A DNA stretch of 64,000 bases. Source: Desulfotomaculum copahuensis (GTDB taxonomy: Bacteria; Bacillota; Desulfotomaculia; Desulfotomaculales; Desulfovirgulaceae). The notes beneath the pieces were generated by a model. The model saw only the letters and a program-made list of their open reading frames with translations. It was not told the origin of the DNA and searched no databases. This document shows positions 8,248-18,650 of the stretch, piece after piece. The first letter of the stretch is position 1. Each line of letters starts with the position of its first letter. The position numbers were made by a program, and so were the translations under genes. The DNA lies in the NCBI RefSeq assembly GCF_001655685.1, contig NZ_LYVF01000174.1, forward strand, positions 23,759-87,758, read 5' to 3'.

Positions 8248-8709
8248 TTACAAGATGCTTTCTTCGCCTGCCTGCACCACTTCCGATTGTTTGGGCGGAT
8301 TTGTAAATGAATTTTTTATTCCGCACAGGTATTCAATAATTTCCCTTCGTCTGATGATACCGATAAAAACGTCGTTATCATCCAGAACGGGAATAAAATT
8401 CTGTGTAATAACCAGCGGCACAAGATCTTCTGCTTTCGCATCCACATGGATGGGCGTATTTTGCATCCGTCTCGGTATGTCTTTCAGCATCACCTCTTCT
8501 GTTCCTTTAAGGGTTAATCCGGGGGTATTCTTCAACTTCCACAACAAATCGCCTTCTGTGATCGTTCCCACATATTTACCTTCGTGATCTACAATCGGCA
8601 CGGCGGTATAGCGATGATACTCCATCTTTTCCATCACCTGACGCATTGTCGATTTCAGCGGCAGATAAACAACCTCTGCCTTGGGGATGAGAAAAAAACT
8701 GATGTTCAT
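8248..8709 (-). CDS. Tandem CBS-domain protein
   Basis: A 153-residue stand-alone CBS-domain pair (Bateman module). The first CBS runs from about residue 17 (TMRQVMEKMEYHRYTAVPIVD) and the second from about 75 (FIPVLDDNDVFIGIIRRREII). Such proteins bind adenine nucleotides and act as regulatory partners. ATG 8709 follows AAGGAAGG by a normal distance; the longer frame starting at 8808 has no ribosome site. It is convergent with the DUF815 gene. No partner is evident from the context. Confidence 0.85.
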   Translation of the reverse strand: MNISFFLIPKAEVVYLPLKSTMRQVMEKMEYHRYTAVPIVDHEGKYVGTITEGDLLWKLKNTPGLTLKGTEEVMLKDIPRRMQNTPIHVDAKAEDLVPLVITQNFIPVLDDNDVFIGIIRRREIIEYLCGIKNSFTNPPKQSEVVQAGEESIL

Positions 8710-8863
8710 AAAAACACCTTCCTTAAGTTTTACAGGCAGGATTATTGAGTATTTCTCCATGCCAACCGTATTCCCTGCCTGAAAATTCAGTCCACTATCC
8801 CTTTTCAAACCTACAAAAGTTACCAGTCAACCGGCACAGGATTACTTCGCCTGGAATACCAAT

Positions 8864-8893
8864 CCCCGCCGCAACAATATCCGGCGGGGTTTT
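8864..8893 (+). terminator. Terminator-like hairpin in the hcp upstream region
   Basis: CCCCGCCG and CGGCGGGG around a 10-base loop, followed by TTTT on the plus strand. No plus-strand gene ends here: the left neighbour runs the other way. It could insulate hcp from antisense read-through or act as a leader attenuator. Confidence 0.5.
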
Positions 8894-8929
8894 AAGCGGG
8901 GATAATTTCATTTTTATACTATCGTGCCA

Positions 8930-8949
8930 TTGTTACAAATCTGTGAAAA
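8930..8949. promoter_or_regulatory. CRP/FNR-type dyad upstream of hcp
   Basis: An imperfect palindrome of the form TTGTTACA-N4-TGTGAAAA, with about 14 of 20 positions symmetric. hcp genes in anaerobes are often under CRP/FNR-family regulators (HcpR, NnrR, FNR) recognising TTGTGA-type half sites. A possible -10 (TAAAAT, 8972-8977) would put the site centre near -44, close to a class II activator position. Confidence 0.45.
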
Positions 8950-9130
8950 CAGTATTACAGTTTGATGATGGTAAAATCATTTCCGGCAACTTCAAAAACT
9001 CCAATGATCATACCGGCCCTGTGATCCAGGTCACTGCCCGTCCCGGCACAATCCCCTATAATAAAGACAAATCCGGAAACTTCCGCGCCACCTTCCGGCG
9101 CCGGAAAAATCAAAAGGGGGTAACCGTTTT

Positions 9131-10414
9131 ATGTTCTGCTACCAGTGTGAACAGACCGCCGGCGGCACCGGCTGCACCAAAACAGGTGTCTGCGGCAAAA
9201 ACGAGGACATCGCCAGCTTGCAGGATACATTGATTATTTCCCTGAAAGGCATTGCCGCCTACGCTTTCCACGCCCGTGAACTGGGCGCCCGGGACGAACA
9301 GGTGGACGCTTTCATGCACGAAGCGCTGTTCACCACTTTGACCAATGTGGACTTCGATCTCAACCGGCACATCGGCCTGGTCTTGAAAGCCGGGGAAATG
9401 AACCTGCGGGCGATGGAAATACTGGACAAGGCACATGTGGAACGCTTCGGCGCACCGGTGCCCACCCCGGTATCCACAGGCACCAAGGCCGGCCCGGGAA
9501 TTTTGATTACCGGCCACGACCTGCTGGATCTGTACGAACTGCTCAAACAGACTGAAGGCACGGGGATCAACATCTACACCCACGGGGAAATGCTGCCGGC
9601 ACACGCCTACCCGGAACTGAAAAAGTTCCCCCACCTGGCCGGCAACTACGGCAGCGCCTGGCAGAATCAGAAGACCGAGTTCGAACAATTTTCCGGGGCC
9701 ATCCTGGGCACCACCAACTGCGTGCTCATCCCGAAGGAATCCTACCGGGAGCGCATGTTCACCTGCGGCATCGCCGGCCTGCCCGGTGTGACCCATATCA
9801 AGGACCGGGATTTCACGCCGGTGATTGAAAAGGCCAAATCCCTGCCGCCGCTGCCGGAAAAGGCCGGCATCACTCTAACCACCGGCTTCCATCACGGCGC
9901 CGTCCTGGGACTGGCCGACAAGGTCATCGCCGCCGTCAAGGCCGGCAAGATCCGCCACTTCTTCCTGGTCGGCGGCTGCGACGGAGTGAAGAAGTCCCGC
10001 AACTACTACACCGAGTTTGTCGAAAAAGTGCCCCGGGACTGCGTGGTGCTCACCCTGGGCTGCGGCAAGTACAAGTTCAACTACCTGGACCTGGGCGACA
10101 TCGACGGCATTCCGCGCCTGCTTGACATGGGGCAGTGCAACAACGCCTACTCGGCCATCCAGGTGGCCCTGGCCCTGGCCGAAGCCTTCAACTGCAGCGT
10201 TAATGAGCTGCCCTTAAGCCTGGTGCTGTCCTGGTTCGAACAGAAGGCCGTTTCCATCCTGCTCACCCTGTTCCACCTGGGCGTGCAGAACATCCGTATC
10301 GGCCCTTCGGCGCCGGCCTTCCTCACCCCCAATGTGTTGAAGGTGCTGCAGGACAACTACAACCTGAAGCTGATCACCACTCCCGAACAGGACCTGAAAG
10401 AAATCCTCGGTTAA
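9131..10414 (+). CDS. hcp: Hydroxylamine reductase / hybrid-cluster protein (class III)
   Basis: A 427-residue hybrid-cluster protein. Hcp reduces hydroxylamine and nitric oxide and is part of nitrosative stress defence in anaerobes. The N-terminal iron-sulfur cysteines are C3, C6, C15 and C21 (CYQCEQ...GCTKTGVC). Ligands of the hybrid 4Fe-2S-2O cluster appear in TGHDLLDLYELL, THGEMLPAHAYPEL, GTTNCVLIP, VGGCDGVKKSRNYY, LTLGCGKYKFN and CNNAYSA. It lacks the roughly 110-residue helical insertion of classes I and II, giving the shorter class III length. GGGGG upstream serves as the ribosome site. It is monocistronic, and no hcr reductase is adjacent. Confidence 0.95.
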   Translation: MFCYQCEQTAGGTGCTKTGVCGKNEDIASLQDTLIISLKGIAAYAFHARELGARDEQVDAFMHEALFTTLTNVDFDLNRHIGLVLKAGEMNLRAMEILDKAHVERFGAPVPTPVSTGTKAGPGILITGHDLLDLYELLKQTEGTGINIYTHGEMLPAHAYPELKKFPHLAGNYGSAWQNQKTEFEQFSGAILGTTNCVLIPKESYRERMFTCGIAGLPGVTHIKDRDFTPVIEKAKSLPPLPEKAGITLTTGFHHGAVLGLADKVIAAVKAGKIRHFFLVGGCDGVKKSRNYYTEFVEKVPRDCVVLTLGCGKYKFNYLDLGDIDGIPRLLDMGQCNNAYSAIQVALALAEAFNCSVNELPLSLVLSWFEQKAVSILLTLFHLGVQNIRIGPSAPAFLTPNVLKVLQDNYNLKLITTPEQDLKEILG

Positions 10415-10438
10415 ACCGGGGCTACCGGATCAAACACT

Positions 10439-10466
10439 GGCCGGCTTGCGGTATGGCAAGCCGGCC
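10439..10466. terminator. Hairpin between convergent hcp and LytTR genes
   Basis: GGCCGGCTTGC and GCAAGCCGGCC form an 11-bp perfect stem between the two convergent stops. There is no T run, so it may be a weak or factor-assisted terminator. Confidence 0.6.
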
Positions 10467-10471
10467 CCTGC

Positions 10472-11284
10472 TCACTCCTTCTTGCAGCTACTGCAGCGGC
10501 AGTCCTGAATATTCAAGATCTCCTTCAACCCGCGCACGAATACACGGCTTACCGGCACTTCCAAGCCGCCCTCCATCACCAGTTTATACGCACCCTTGAA
10601 CCAGGGAATGAGCTGGTGCACTTTCTGCAAATTGACCAGAAAACTGCGGTGGGTGCGGTAAAAGTATTGATCGCTCAAACGATCCTGCAATTCGTGCAAC
10701 GGCCAGCCGGCTTTAAACCTGTCCTCCCCGGTAACAATCAGCACATCACCGCCTTCCGCACAGCAAAAGAGAATTTCCCGCGGCTCCAGCAGGTGCAGGC
10801 GGTGACGGGCATAGGCCGGAATGCGCAACAGCTTTTTATCCTTGTCCCGGCTGCTAGCCCACTCACCGGCCAGCAGATCGTGCAGGCCGGTTTTAAACCA
10901 CTGGGCGGCCGATTTCTCCAGCAGGACCTGCCTGGCCCGTTCCAGTGTGCGGACCACCCTTTCCCGGGAAAACGGTTTTAATATGTAATCCACCGCATTG
11001 ATTTCAAAAGCCTCGATGGCGTAACGGTCATATGCCGTGGCAAAAACAATCAGCATGCGGCGGCTCGCGGCCAATAGTTCACGGGCCACAGTCAGGCCGT
11101 CCAGGCCGCCCAGGCAAATGTCAAGGAAAACCAGGTCCGGCTCCACCGCCCGTGCCAGGTTGATGGCGTCTTCACCGGAACCGGCCTCGCCGCAGATATC
11201 CACGCTATCAATGGATTCCAAAAGAAAGCGCAACTCATCCCGGGCCAAGGGCTCGTCATCAACAATCAGCACCCGCAGGAGCAC
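10472..11284 (-). CDS. LytTR-family response regulator
   Basis: A 270-residue response regulator. The receiver domain opens VLIVDDEPLARDEL, with the phospho-acceptor Asp in LVFLDICLGGLDG and the Lys in VDYILKPFSRERV. The C-terminal half is a LytTR DNA-binding domain (YFYRTHRSFLVNLQKV). GTG 11284 is preceded by GGGGAGG; the extra frame reaching 11575 lacks a ribosome site and family similarity. Unusually, it ends in a cysteine pair (CRCSSCKKE). It lies downstream of cstA on the same strand, and LytTR systems (LytSR, YpdAB/BtsSR types) control pyruvate/peptide carriers including CstA relatives. No histidine kinase gene is adjacent. Confidence 0.88.
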   Translation of the reverse strand: MLLRVLIVDDEPLARDELRFLLESIDSVDICGEAGSGEDAINLARAVEPDLVFLDICLGGLDGLTVARELLAASRRMLIVFATAYDRYAIEAFEINAVDYILKPFSRERVVRTLERARQVLLEKSAAQWFKTGLHDLLAGEWASSRDKDKKLLRIPAYARHRLHLLEPREILFCCAEGGDVLIVTGEDRFKAGWPLHELQDRLSDQYFYRTHRSFLVNLQKVHQLIPWFKGAYKLVMEGGLEVPVSRVFVRGLKEILNIQDCRCSSCKKE

Positions 11285-11631
11285 GGCCAAAACCTCCCCG
11301 TCAAACCCGTCCGGCCGGTAATGCTTAAAGATGCGCGTACCTACTGATTTCCAGAATGCACATTCCACTGCGCCGGTAAACCATCCGGCATCAGATTGAA
11401 TTATTTTACTATTCGCCGCCGGCAACCTTTTCCCTTCCCGCTTTTCAAACCATAGCGCAAAAAAGCCACCACGGCAAATGCCAACCGGGGTGACCTTTTC
11501 TATAACCCGTTCGGGAGTTCCAGATAGGTATAACTGGAGCATAACGTTATTACCCGTCTTCCTCCCGGCCGCCATCCCTGCTACCAGGAGACCACATACG
11601 TTAAAAGCCCGCTATGTTGCTTCTATCCGTT
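11285..11631. other. Intergenic region between cstA and the LytTR gene
   Basis: 347 bases. An open frame continues upstream of the LytTR start but shows no family resemblance. No clear terminator, promoter or RNA structure is recognised. Confidence 0.5.
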
Positions 11632-13416
<1,785 letters not shown>

Positions 13417-13694
13417 AAAATACCCCCTCCTTCAAAAAACGGATCAACAGCTTGCCGGAAATCATCTCCGGATGGCCTATAACCGATACTTCCGCGATCA
13501 CCTCCCCCATTGTCCCTTTGAATATATACCCGGAAAAGTAAAATAGAAACATTTATTGCCTGAAAGGTGCTTTGAGCGTCATAACAGGTGAAAAACCGCC
13601 CTTAAAATTAGATTCTGTTTTCGCCGGCCCGGAGGTACACCGGAACCGTCAAGAATAATAAGCATTCCTGTCCAACGGGAAGGCACCCGGAAAA

Positions 13695-14765
13695 TCAGCG
13701 CAGCATATACATCAAAAACAAAACCAGAGACAGTCCGGAGAAAAAAATTATCGAAAGGGGAGGGTAAATATATGTGGCAAATAAATTAAATTCTGTCCGG
13801 TTATTAAAAAATAGCAGTGAAAAATCAAAAAGCAAAAGACCAACCGGCAAGATCAAATGTTTACAATCAGACAATCCTGCCAGTCTGGCCATCCCGCTGA
13901 CTATTGTATGCTGGTACAGGCTGAGCAATGGTATAAACAAGAATATCCACACAGTCAAAAAAACTAATTCAAAATTCACATCGATTCCAAGTATTTTAAT
14001 CTGACGGTATAATGAATAGTATTTATAAACAAAACGGCTGGCGGTTTCTTCTCCAAGAGAACCCATAACCGCAATGGAAATCAAAACAGTTATTAATCCT
14101 GCCCCAAACAAAGAAACAAATAATGGCCTCGTCCCATGTGTTTTATTTGAACCGGACATAACAAAATTGAGGCATACGGTTGCCAATGTAAGAAAATATG
14201 ATGTTTGCATAATTACACCATAAACTATTCTATTTATGCCAAATTCCATAACAGGTTGCAAATTATTTAAATTAAAAAAGGAAATACTTCCTATAAAACC
14301 AAATATAACAAACACTATTATTATATATAACAATAAACTTGCAATTCTCCCCGCTACCTCGACTCCTTGAAACAGAATATATGAGATTGACAATAGCGTA
14401 GCCGCAATAATGACGGCTGTTGGTGTATGTGGCAGCATAAAATCATTGATCAAATCTGCAAAATCTCTCAAAGCAAAGGAATTAGTAATGGTATAAAAGA
14501 TCACCACTAAAGTGACAATACATTTTCCGGCCCATTTGCCCAACAACGATTCACTACAGGTAAAAAAATCTTGACCCGGAAACCCCTTGATCAAGGCTGA
14601 TAATATCAGTATGAACACAAAAGATACGCCTGCTGACAAAACAACCGCCAGCCAGACATCCCGGCCGCTAACTGTGGCCGTAAAAAAACCTCACAAGGAT
14701 TGCATAATTGCGGCGTAAAACGCCAGTGCCGTTATTTCGCGGGCACCCAGTTTTTCATTTTCCAC
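13695..14765 (-). pseudogene. GerAB-type germinant permease with in-frame UGA
   Basis: The open frame from 14639 encodes about 314 residues of a GerAB/YndE-type spore germination permease (APC superfamily, ten hydrophobic helices). The missing N-terminus is upstream in the same frame: from GTG 14765, GAREITALAFYAAIMQSL reads up to TGA (14693-14691, codon 25), then GFFTATVSGRDVWLAVVLSAG leads into the known frame. The gene is therefore interrupted by a single UGA, perhaps from TGG or CGA. The region 13700-14640 is strikingly AT-rich compared with its neighbours, suggesting horizontal origin. gerAA and gerAC are absent. A Sec reading is conceivable, as the cell seems to use Sec, but no GerAB selenoprotein is known. 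Confidence 0.7.
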
Positions 14766-14868
14766 CGGCACACCCCCACACTGAAACACTATATAGATAA
14801 ATTTCCCCGATTAATATTTCAACCGGGGAAATGTTTTATGTGGTGCCGGGGGGCGTTGGGATGGCCGG

Positions 14869-16482
14869 TCAGGACGGACGGACAACTTTTTCGATTCCTT
14901 TTAACCCTTTTTCCACCGCTTGTTCAATCCATTCCCGGGCCGGGTTGCCGCCGGCAGCTTCATCAATCAACCCGGACAAAAAACTTTGCAGGAACATGTT
15001 CAGCCGGTTGAAAGCTTCCCACCGTCCGTTTGCCGGCGGCGATACCGTGCCACTACATTCCAATCCGGCTTCGCCGTCACCGGCGCCGTGGACACACATG
15101 CTTCCGGCGGAGCAGATTTTTTCCCCGGCCGCGCCCCACAGATCCTCGCCCCGGGTGAATTCCAGCGTCCGCCGGGCTACGGCCCCCATCACCCGGGCCA
15201 GCGCTTCCACCCGGGGATCGGCGATCTGATACTCTCCTTCATGCCCGGTAAAGCCGGCGGGATGCAAGCGCCCCTGCTCCAACAGTTGGCCGTAGGCGGG
15301 CATGCCCCGCAATACCACCAGACGGTGGAAAAACAGGTGGGCGGTGGTGGTGGGGCAGTCCAGCAGATCCATACGCTGCAGAAAATACAGGTTTTCCTTG
15401 ATCTCTTCCAGGGTGGCGCCGGGATCGAAGTTGATAAAGCCCAGGGATATATGAATACCCAGGTTGCGCAGGATCTTTAAAGCCCGTTCGTTTTGGGCCA
15501 CCGTGGTCCCTTTGCGGAAGCGGTCCAGTGCGCTCCGGGCACCGCTTTCCACCCCCAGGAACACGTCCCGCAGGCCGGCCTCCACCAGGCGGGCAAAAAC
15601 CTCCTCCTCCACATCGGAGGAACGGCACTCCAGGCCGAAAACAATGGGAAAATCCAATTCTTTGAGCAAGGCGGCCAGTTCCAGGATACGGCGCCGTCCC
15701 TTTTCGCCGGGACCGAAAAAGTTGGCATCGGCAAAGTAAAAGGAGGTGCTGCCCGTCTGCCGGTGCACCGCATTTATTTCCTTGATTATGTTCTCCGGGC
15801 TGCGTCCCCGCCAGGGCGCCTCCGGTCCGTAAAAGGGGTTCAGATAGCAAAAAGTGCAGCGGCCAAAGCAGCCCCGGCTGCCCAGGATGTAATGATGCAT
15901 CTGCCGGCGGGCGATCAGATCCGCCGGCGGACGGAGGGGGAAGGGCAGCGCGTCCAGATCGACAATGGCCGGCCGCAGCGGGTTGCCCACCGCCTTATCG
16001 CCTTCGCGCCGGGCCAAACCTTCAATCCGCCGCCAGGCCGTCCGGTCCGGACCGGCCAATTGCCGGGCCAGTTCCACCAGGATGAACTCCGGCTCACCCC
16101 GGGCAATCGAATCTATAAAGGGATATTCCCTGAGCAAAGTCTCCCAGGCAAAAGTGGGGTAATGGCCGTACAGGTTCAAGTGGACGGCGGGCTTTTGTCT
16201 TTTCACGGCGGCCAGCAGGTCCAGTATTTCCGGCGTGCGCTCCCAAAGGAACTTCAAGTGCACCCCCAGCAGATCATAAGCGGCGCCGGACAGGAAGGCA
16301 GCCGTTTCCGCCATCGTCCACCCGGCCACATCAGCGTCCGCCACCTGCACCTCAAACCCCGCCTGCTGCAGGCAGGCGCCGGCGTAGCCGGTAACCAGGC
16401 AGGCCGACAGGGGGGCGTTGACCACCAGGTCGGTGGTGTGGGGAGTGGTCAAAAGAGGCGGGTTCAAAAGCAAAATACGCAT
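14869..16482 (-). CDS. B12-binding radical SAM protein (BzaD/BzaE-like candidate)
   Basis: A 537-residue class B radical SAM protein. An N-terminal cobalamin-binding domain (about residues 1-140, MRILLLNPPLL...GYAGACLQQAGFEV) is followed by a radical SAM core with the cluster motif RGCFGRCTFCYLNP near residue 205. Such enzymes typically methylate unactivated carbons with methylcobalamin. It is the last gene of a minus-strand run behind two ThiC paralogues and an O-methyltransferase, so it is a candidate BzaD-type C-methylase converting 5-methoxybenzimidazole to the 6-methyl form. That role is inferred from context. The C-terminal 70 residues hold a low-complexity stretch (around 15030-15120). 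A 107-base gap separates it from the DUF2284 gene. Confidence 0.72.
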   Translation of the reverse strand: MRILLLNPPLLTTPHTTDLVVNAPLSACLVTGYAGACLQQAGFEVQVADADVAGWTMAETAAFLSGAAYDLLGVHLKFLWERTPEILDLLAAVKRQKPAVHLNLYGHYPTFAWETLLREYPFIDSIARGEPEFILVELARQLAGPDRTAWRRIEGLARREGDKAVGNPLRPAIVDLDALPFPLRPPADLIARRQMHHYILGSRGCFGRCTFCYLNPFYGPEAPWRGRSPENIIKEINAVHRQTGSTSFYFADANFFGPGEKGRRRILELAALLKELDFPIVFGLECRSSDVEEEVFARLVEAGLRDVFLGVESGARSALDRFRKGTTVAQNERALKILRNLGIHISLGFINFDPGATLEEIKENLYFLQRMDLLDCPTTTAHLFFHRLVVLRGMPAYGQLLEQGRLHPAGFTGHEGEYQIADPRVEALARVMGAVARRTLEFTRGEDLWGAAGEKICSAGSMCVHGAGDGEAGLECSGTVSPPANGRWEAFNRLNMFLQSFLSGLIDEAAGGNPAREWIEQAVEKGLKGIEKVVRPS

Positions 16483-16589
16483 ATGCTCACCCCGGTAAAA
16501 TATTAAACAAGGTTATGCCTTATATCCAATAACCACACGCATTATGCGTGCCTGATTTGTGCCAAAGCGGTAAATGACACCGGCAGGCC

Positions 16590-17084
16590 TTACTCCACCA
16601 GCACCAGCCCCACCCGGGCGCACGGCTGACCGGGTTCCCGGGCCACGGGCAACTCCAGGCCGTTGTTCCGGACGGTTTGAAAAACGTCGATGCCGCAGGC
16701 CTCCATGGCCGGGCGCGCTTCGGCGGGGCGCCGGCAGGGGCCGGTGAGAGTGCATTTTTCGCATAAACCGCATGGTCCCGCCCCCAGGCCGAATGCTTTG
16801 TAAAAACCGGCCTTGAAGGCAGCCTGTTCCAGCTGACCAACCAGGTAGCGCACCAGCCAGGACTGTTCCGCCAGCAGCAGCACCCCGTGCCGGTAGCAAC
16901 GCAACACTGCTGCCGTCTCCTCCGGCCGGGGACTGTGGGGCGGGCAGCACAGGCTTTGACCGTAGCCCGGGCAGCCGTACTGGCACTTCCAGCGCACCCA
17001 GGGGGCTACCGCCACTGTGGCCGCTTCGATCACCCGGGCTTCAAACGCCCCCGCCTCCCGGGCCATCCGGCGGAGATCTTCCAT
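16590..17084 (-). CDS. DUF2284 cysteine-rich metal-binding protein
   Basis: A 164-residue DUF2284 protein, annotated in other genomes as a predicted metal-binding protein. Cysteine clusters are visible: WKCQYGCPGYGQSLCCPPHSP near residue 33, and CGLCEKCTLTGPCRRP near residue 105, resembling iron-sulfur ligation. No ribosome site sits directly before ATG 17084; AGGAG lies about 40 bases upstream, next to an in-frame stop, so the start is uncertain. Its position inside the benzimidazole operon suggests a role in cobamide metabolism, perhaps as an electron carrier or chaperone for the radical enzymes. That is inference. Confidence 0.72.
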   Translation of the reverse strand: MEDLRRMAREAGAFEARVIEAATVAVAPWVRWKCQYGCPGYGQSLCCPPHSPRPEETAAVLRCYRHGVLLLAEQSWLVRYLVGQLEQAAFKAGFYKAFGLGAGPCGLCEKCTLTGPCRRPAEARPAMEACGIDVFQTVRNNGLELPVAREPGQPCARVGLVLVE

Positions 17085-17340
17085 TGTGGCAGCGGAATTG
17101 GCGATGTTGGATATGATAAATCACTCCTGTCAGTCCACGACTTGATTCAGCAACTGACTGGACACTGCACACCCGTAGCCGGGCAGACTGCCCCCGTTTC
17201 CTTTGGGAGTACCCTGCCGGTACATAGACGAAGCTTAAAGGTCGGCAAAGCCATGGAGAAAGTCCGCGTGCCCCCGCAACGAACGGGGGGGCAAAGGGAT
17301 TATAAAAAACCGTCCCCATATCTGCATGAACATCCCCCGT
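17085..17340 (-). other. Structured, unassigned leader inside the bza operon
   Basis: 256 bases between the methyltransferase stop and the DUF2284 start. Strong hairpins are visible: a C-rich/G-rich stem at about 17271-17295 and GTACC/GGTAC at about 17209-17223. It also contains GGGGACGGTT in minus orientation (about 17306-17315), a motif repeated near 35.3 and 36.1 kb. It does not show the cobalamin B12 box. It could be an RNA regulator, an old element insertion or a degenerate ribozyme fragment. Confidence 0.4.
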
Positions 17341-18645
17341 TTACCGTGCCACCTTCCTCCCCGTCACCAGCCCGCTGCCCGCCGTCAGGGAAAGGTAGTC
17401 AATATCTTCAAAACCGGCGTCGCGCAGCCAGGCGGACATTTCTGCCACTGCATAGACCCGGCCGCATACCGTGCCTACCAGCATGTTCAGATCGAAAAGC
17501 GCCGCTTCCGGCGCCGGCACTTCGGCCAGCACGTAATCGTGGACAACCAGCCGGCCGCCGGGGCGCAGGGCGTTGTAAACCCGGGAGACCAGCCCGCGGT
17601 TGGTGCGATCGTCATATATGTGCACCACATTGGAGGCCAAAACCAGATCATAGGCACCCTCCCCCAGCCCGTCCCGGGTAAAGTCGCCCGGCCGCAAAGT
17701 TACCCTGCCGGTCAGACCGGCTGCCGCCACCAGTTCCCGGGTTATCTCCAGGGTGGGGGCGAGGTCGAAAATGGTAGCCTTGAGCTCCCGGTTTTGCTTT
17801 AACAGGGCAATGGTGAAAGAACCCGGCCCCCCGCCCAAATCCAGCATATTCCGGCAACCACCCGCTTCAATGATTCCGGCCAGGGCGCCGGCCTTCAGGG
17901 AAGCATTGTCCCGCATGGCCAGGATGTAGTCCCGCAGCCGCTGCTCGTACGGCTCCCGCTCCACCGCCGCAAAGCCCACCGCCCGGCCGGTGCGCACCGC
18001 TTCACCCAGTCGGGACCATCCTTCGGCCAGATTGGCGAAATGATGGACCGCATGGCCCAGGTAGCTTTCCTTGCCCCGGACCAGGAAATGAGCCGCCGCC
18101 GGGCTGTTGGCATAACGTGCACCCCGCTTGACGACCAGCCCCAGTCCGGCCAGGGCGTCGAGCAGTCTGGCGGTGGACGCGGGATCGGTGCCCAGAGCGG
18201 CGGCCGCTTCACCTGCCGTTAGTCCGGGCGGGACAGGGCAGGTATCCGGACAGCGGGGCGACGCATGACAGCCGGCATGCAAGCCATCCCCCCACAATGA
18301 TGTTCCAACCCCGGTCCCGTATATGTGCCGGTTCCCAAGGTTTCTCAAAAGGGAATTTTTTGCCCCTTTATCTTCCAGTATGGCCCGTTCCCTCGTTCCA
18401 TGCATATCACCAGCCGGCGCAGGCCGGGACCGGCCGTCAACTTCCCCCCGGCGCGCGCCGGCCTCCGTGTCCCCCTTCTGTAAAGATGCGGCAAGCGCCC
18501 CTTCCTCCCCGGATAAACCGGCCGGATAGCTATCCGTGCCGGCCAGCACGTCAAATAGACCCAGATCCGTGGCCGCGAACAAAACGTTGGCCGCCCAGTG
18601 GCCGCGGCAAATTTCCAGTATCCGTTCACCCTGTTCCGTCAACAT
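17341..18645 (-). CDS. bzaC: SAM-dependent O-methyltransferase (BzaC-like) with a 100-residue insertion
   Basis: A 434-residue class I methyltransferase of the O-methyltransferase (PF00891-like) type. The N-terminal dimerisation winged helix starts GHWAANVLFAATDLGLFDVLAG and resumes at GLTAGEAAAALGTDPASTARLLDAL. The SAM-binding motif NMLDLGGGPGSFTIALL lies near residue 255. Between the two halves of the winged helix sits an extra stretch of about 100 residues (roughly 18226-18537) that looks non-homologous. The gene starts 5 bases after the upstream ThiC paralogue. In characterised bza operons BzaC methylates 5-hydroxybenzimidazole to 5-methoxybenzimidazole, and the order here supports that role. 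Confidence 0.72.
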   Translation of the reverse strand: MLTEQGERILEICRGHWAANVLFAATDLGLFDVLAGTDSYPAGLSGEEGALAASLQKGDTEAGARRGEVDGRSRPAPAGDMHGTRERAILEDKGAKNSLLRNLGNRHIYGTGVGTSLWGDGLHAGCHASPRCPDTCPVPPGLTAGEAAAALGTDPASTARLLDALAGLGLVVKRGARYANSPAAAHFLVRGKESYLGHAVHHFANLAEGWSRLGEAVRTGRAVGFAAVEREPYEQRLRDYILAMRDNASLKAGALAGIIEAGGCRNMLDLGGGPGSFTIALLKQNRELKATIFDLAPTLEITRELVAAAGLTGRVTLRPGDFTRDGLGEGAYDLVLASNVVHIYDDRTNRGLVSRVYNALRPGGRLVVHDYVLAEVPAPEAALFDLNMLVGTVCGRVYAVAEMSAWLRDAGFEDIDYLSLTAGSGLVTGRKVAR

Positions 18646-18650
18646 GTCAA

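Larger units (their letters stand above)
8710..9130. other. Intergenic region between CBS gene and hcp
   Basis: 421 bases without a convincing gene. It holds the divergent upstream regions of the CBS gene and hcp, a terminator-like hairpin (8864-8893) and a CRP/FNR-type dyad (8930-8949), described separately. Confidence 0.6.

Noticed and set aside
14640..14693. Sec insertion in the GerAB gene
   Set aside because: Only a weak 5-bp stem follows the UGA and no GerAB selenoprotein is known; a nonsense mutation is simpler.
17085..17340. Second cobalamin, Moco or GEMM-type riboswitch
   Set aside because: Isolated similarities such as GGCAAAGCC on the other strand, but no complete set of conserved elements for any class I know.
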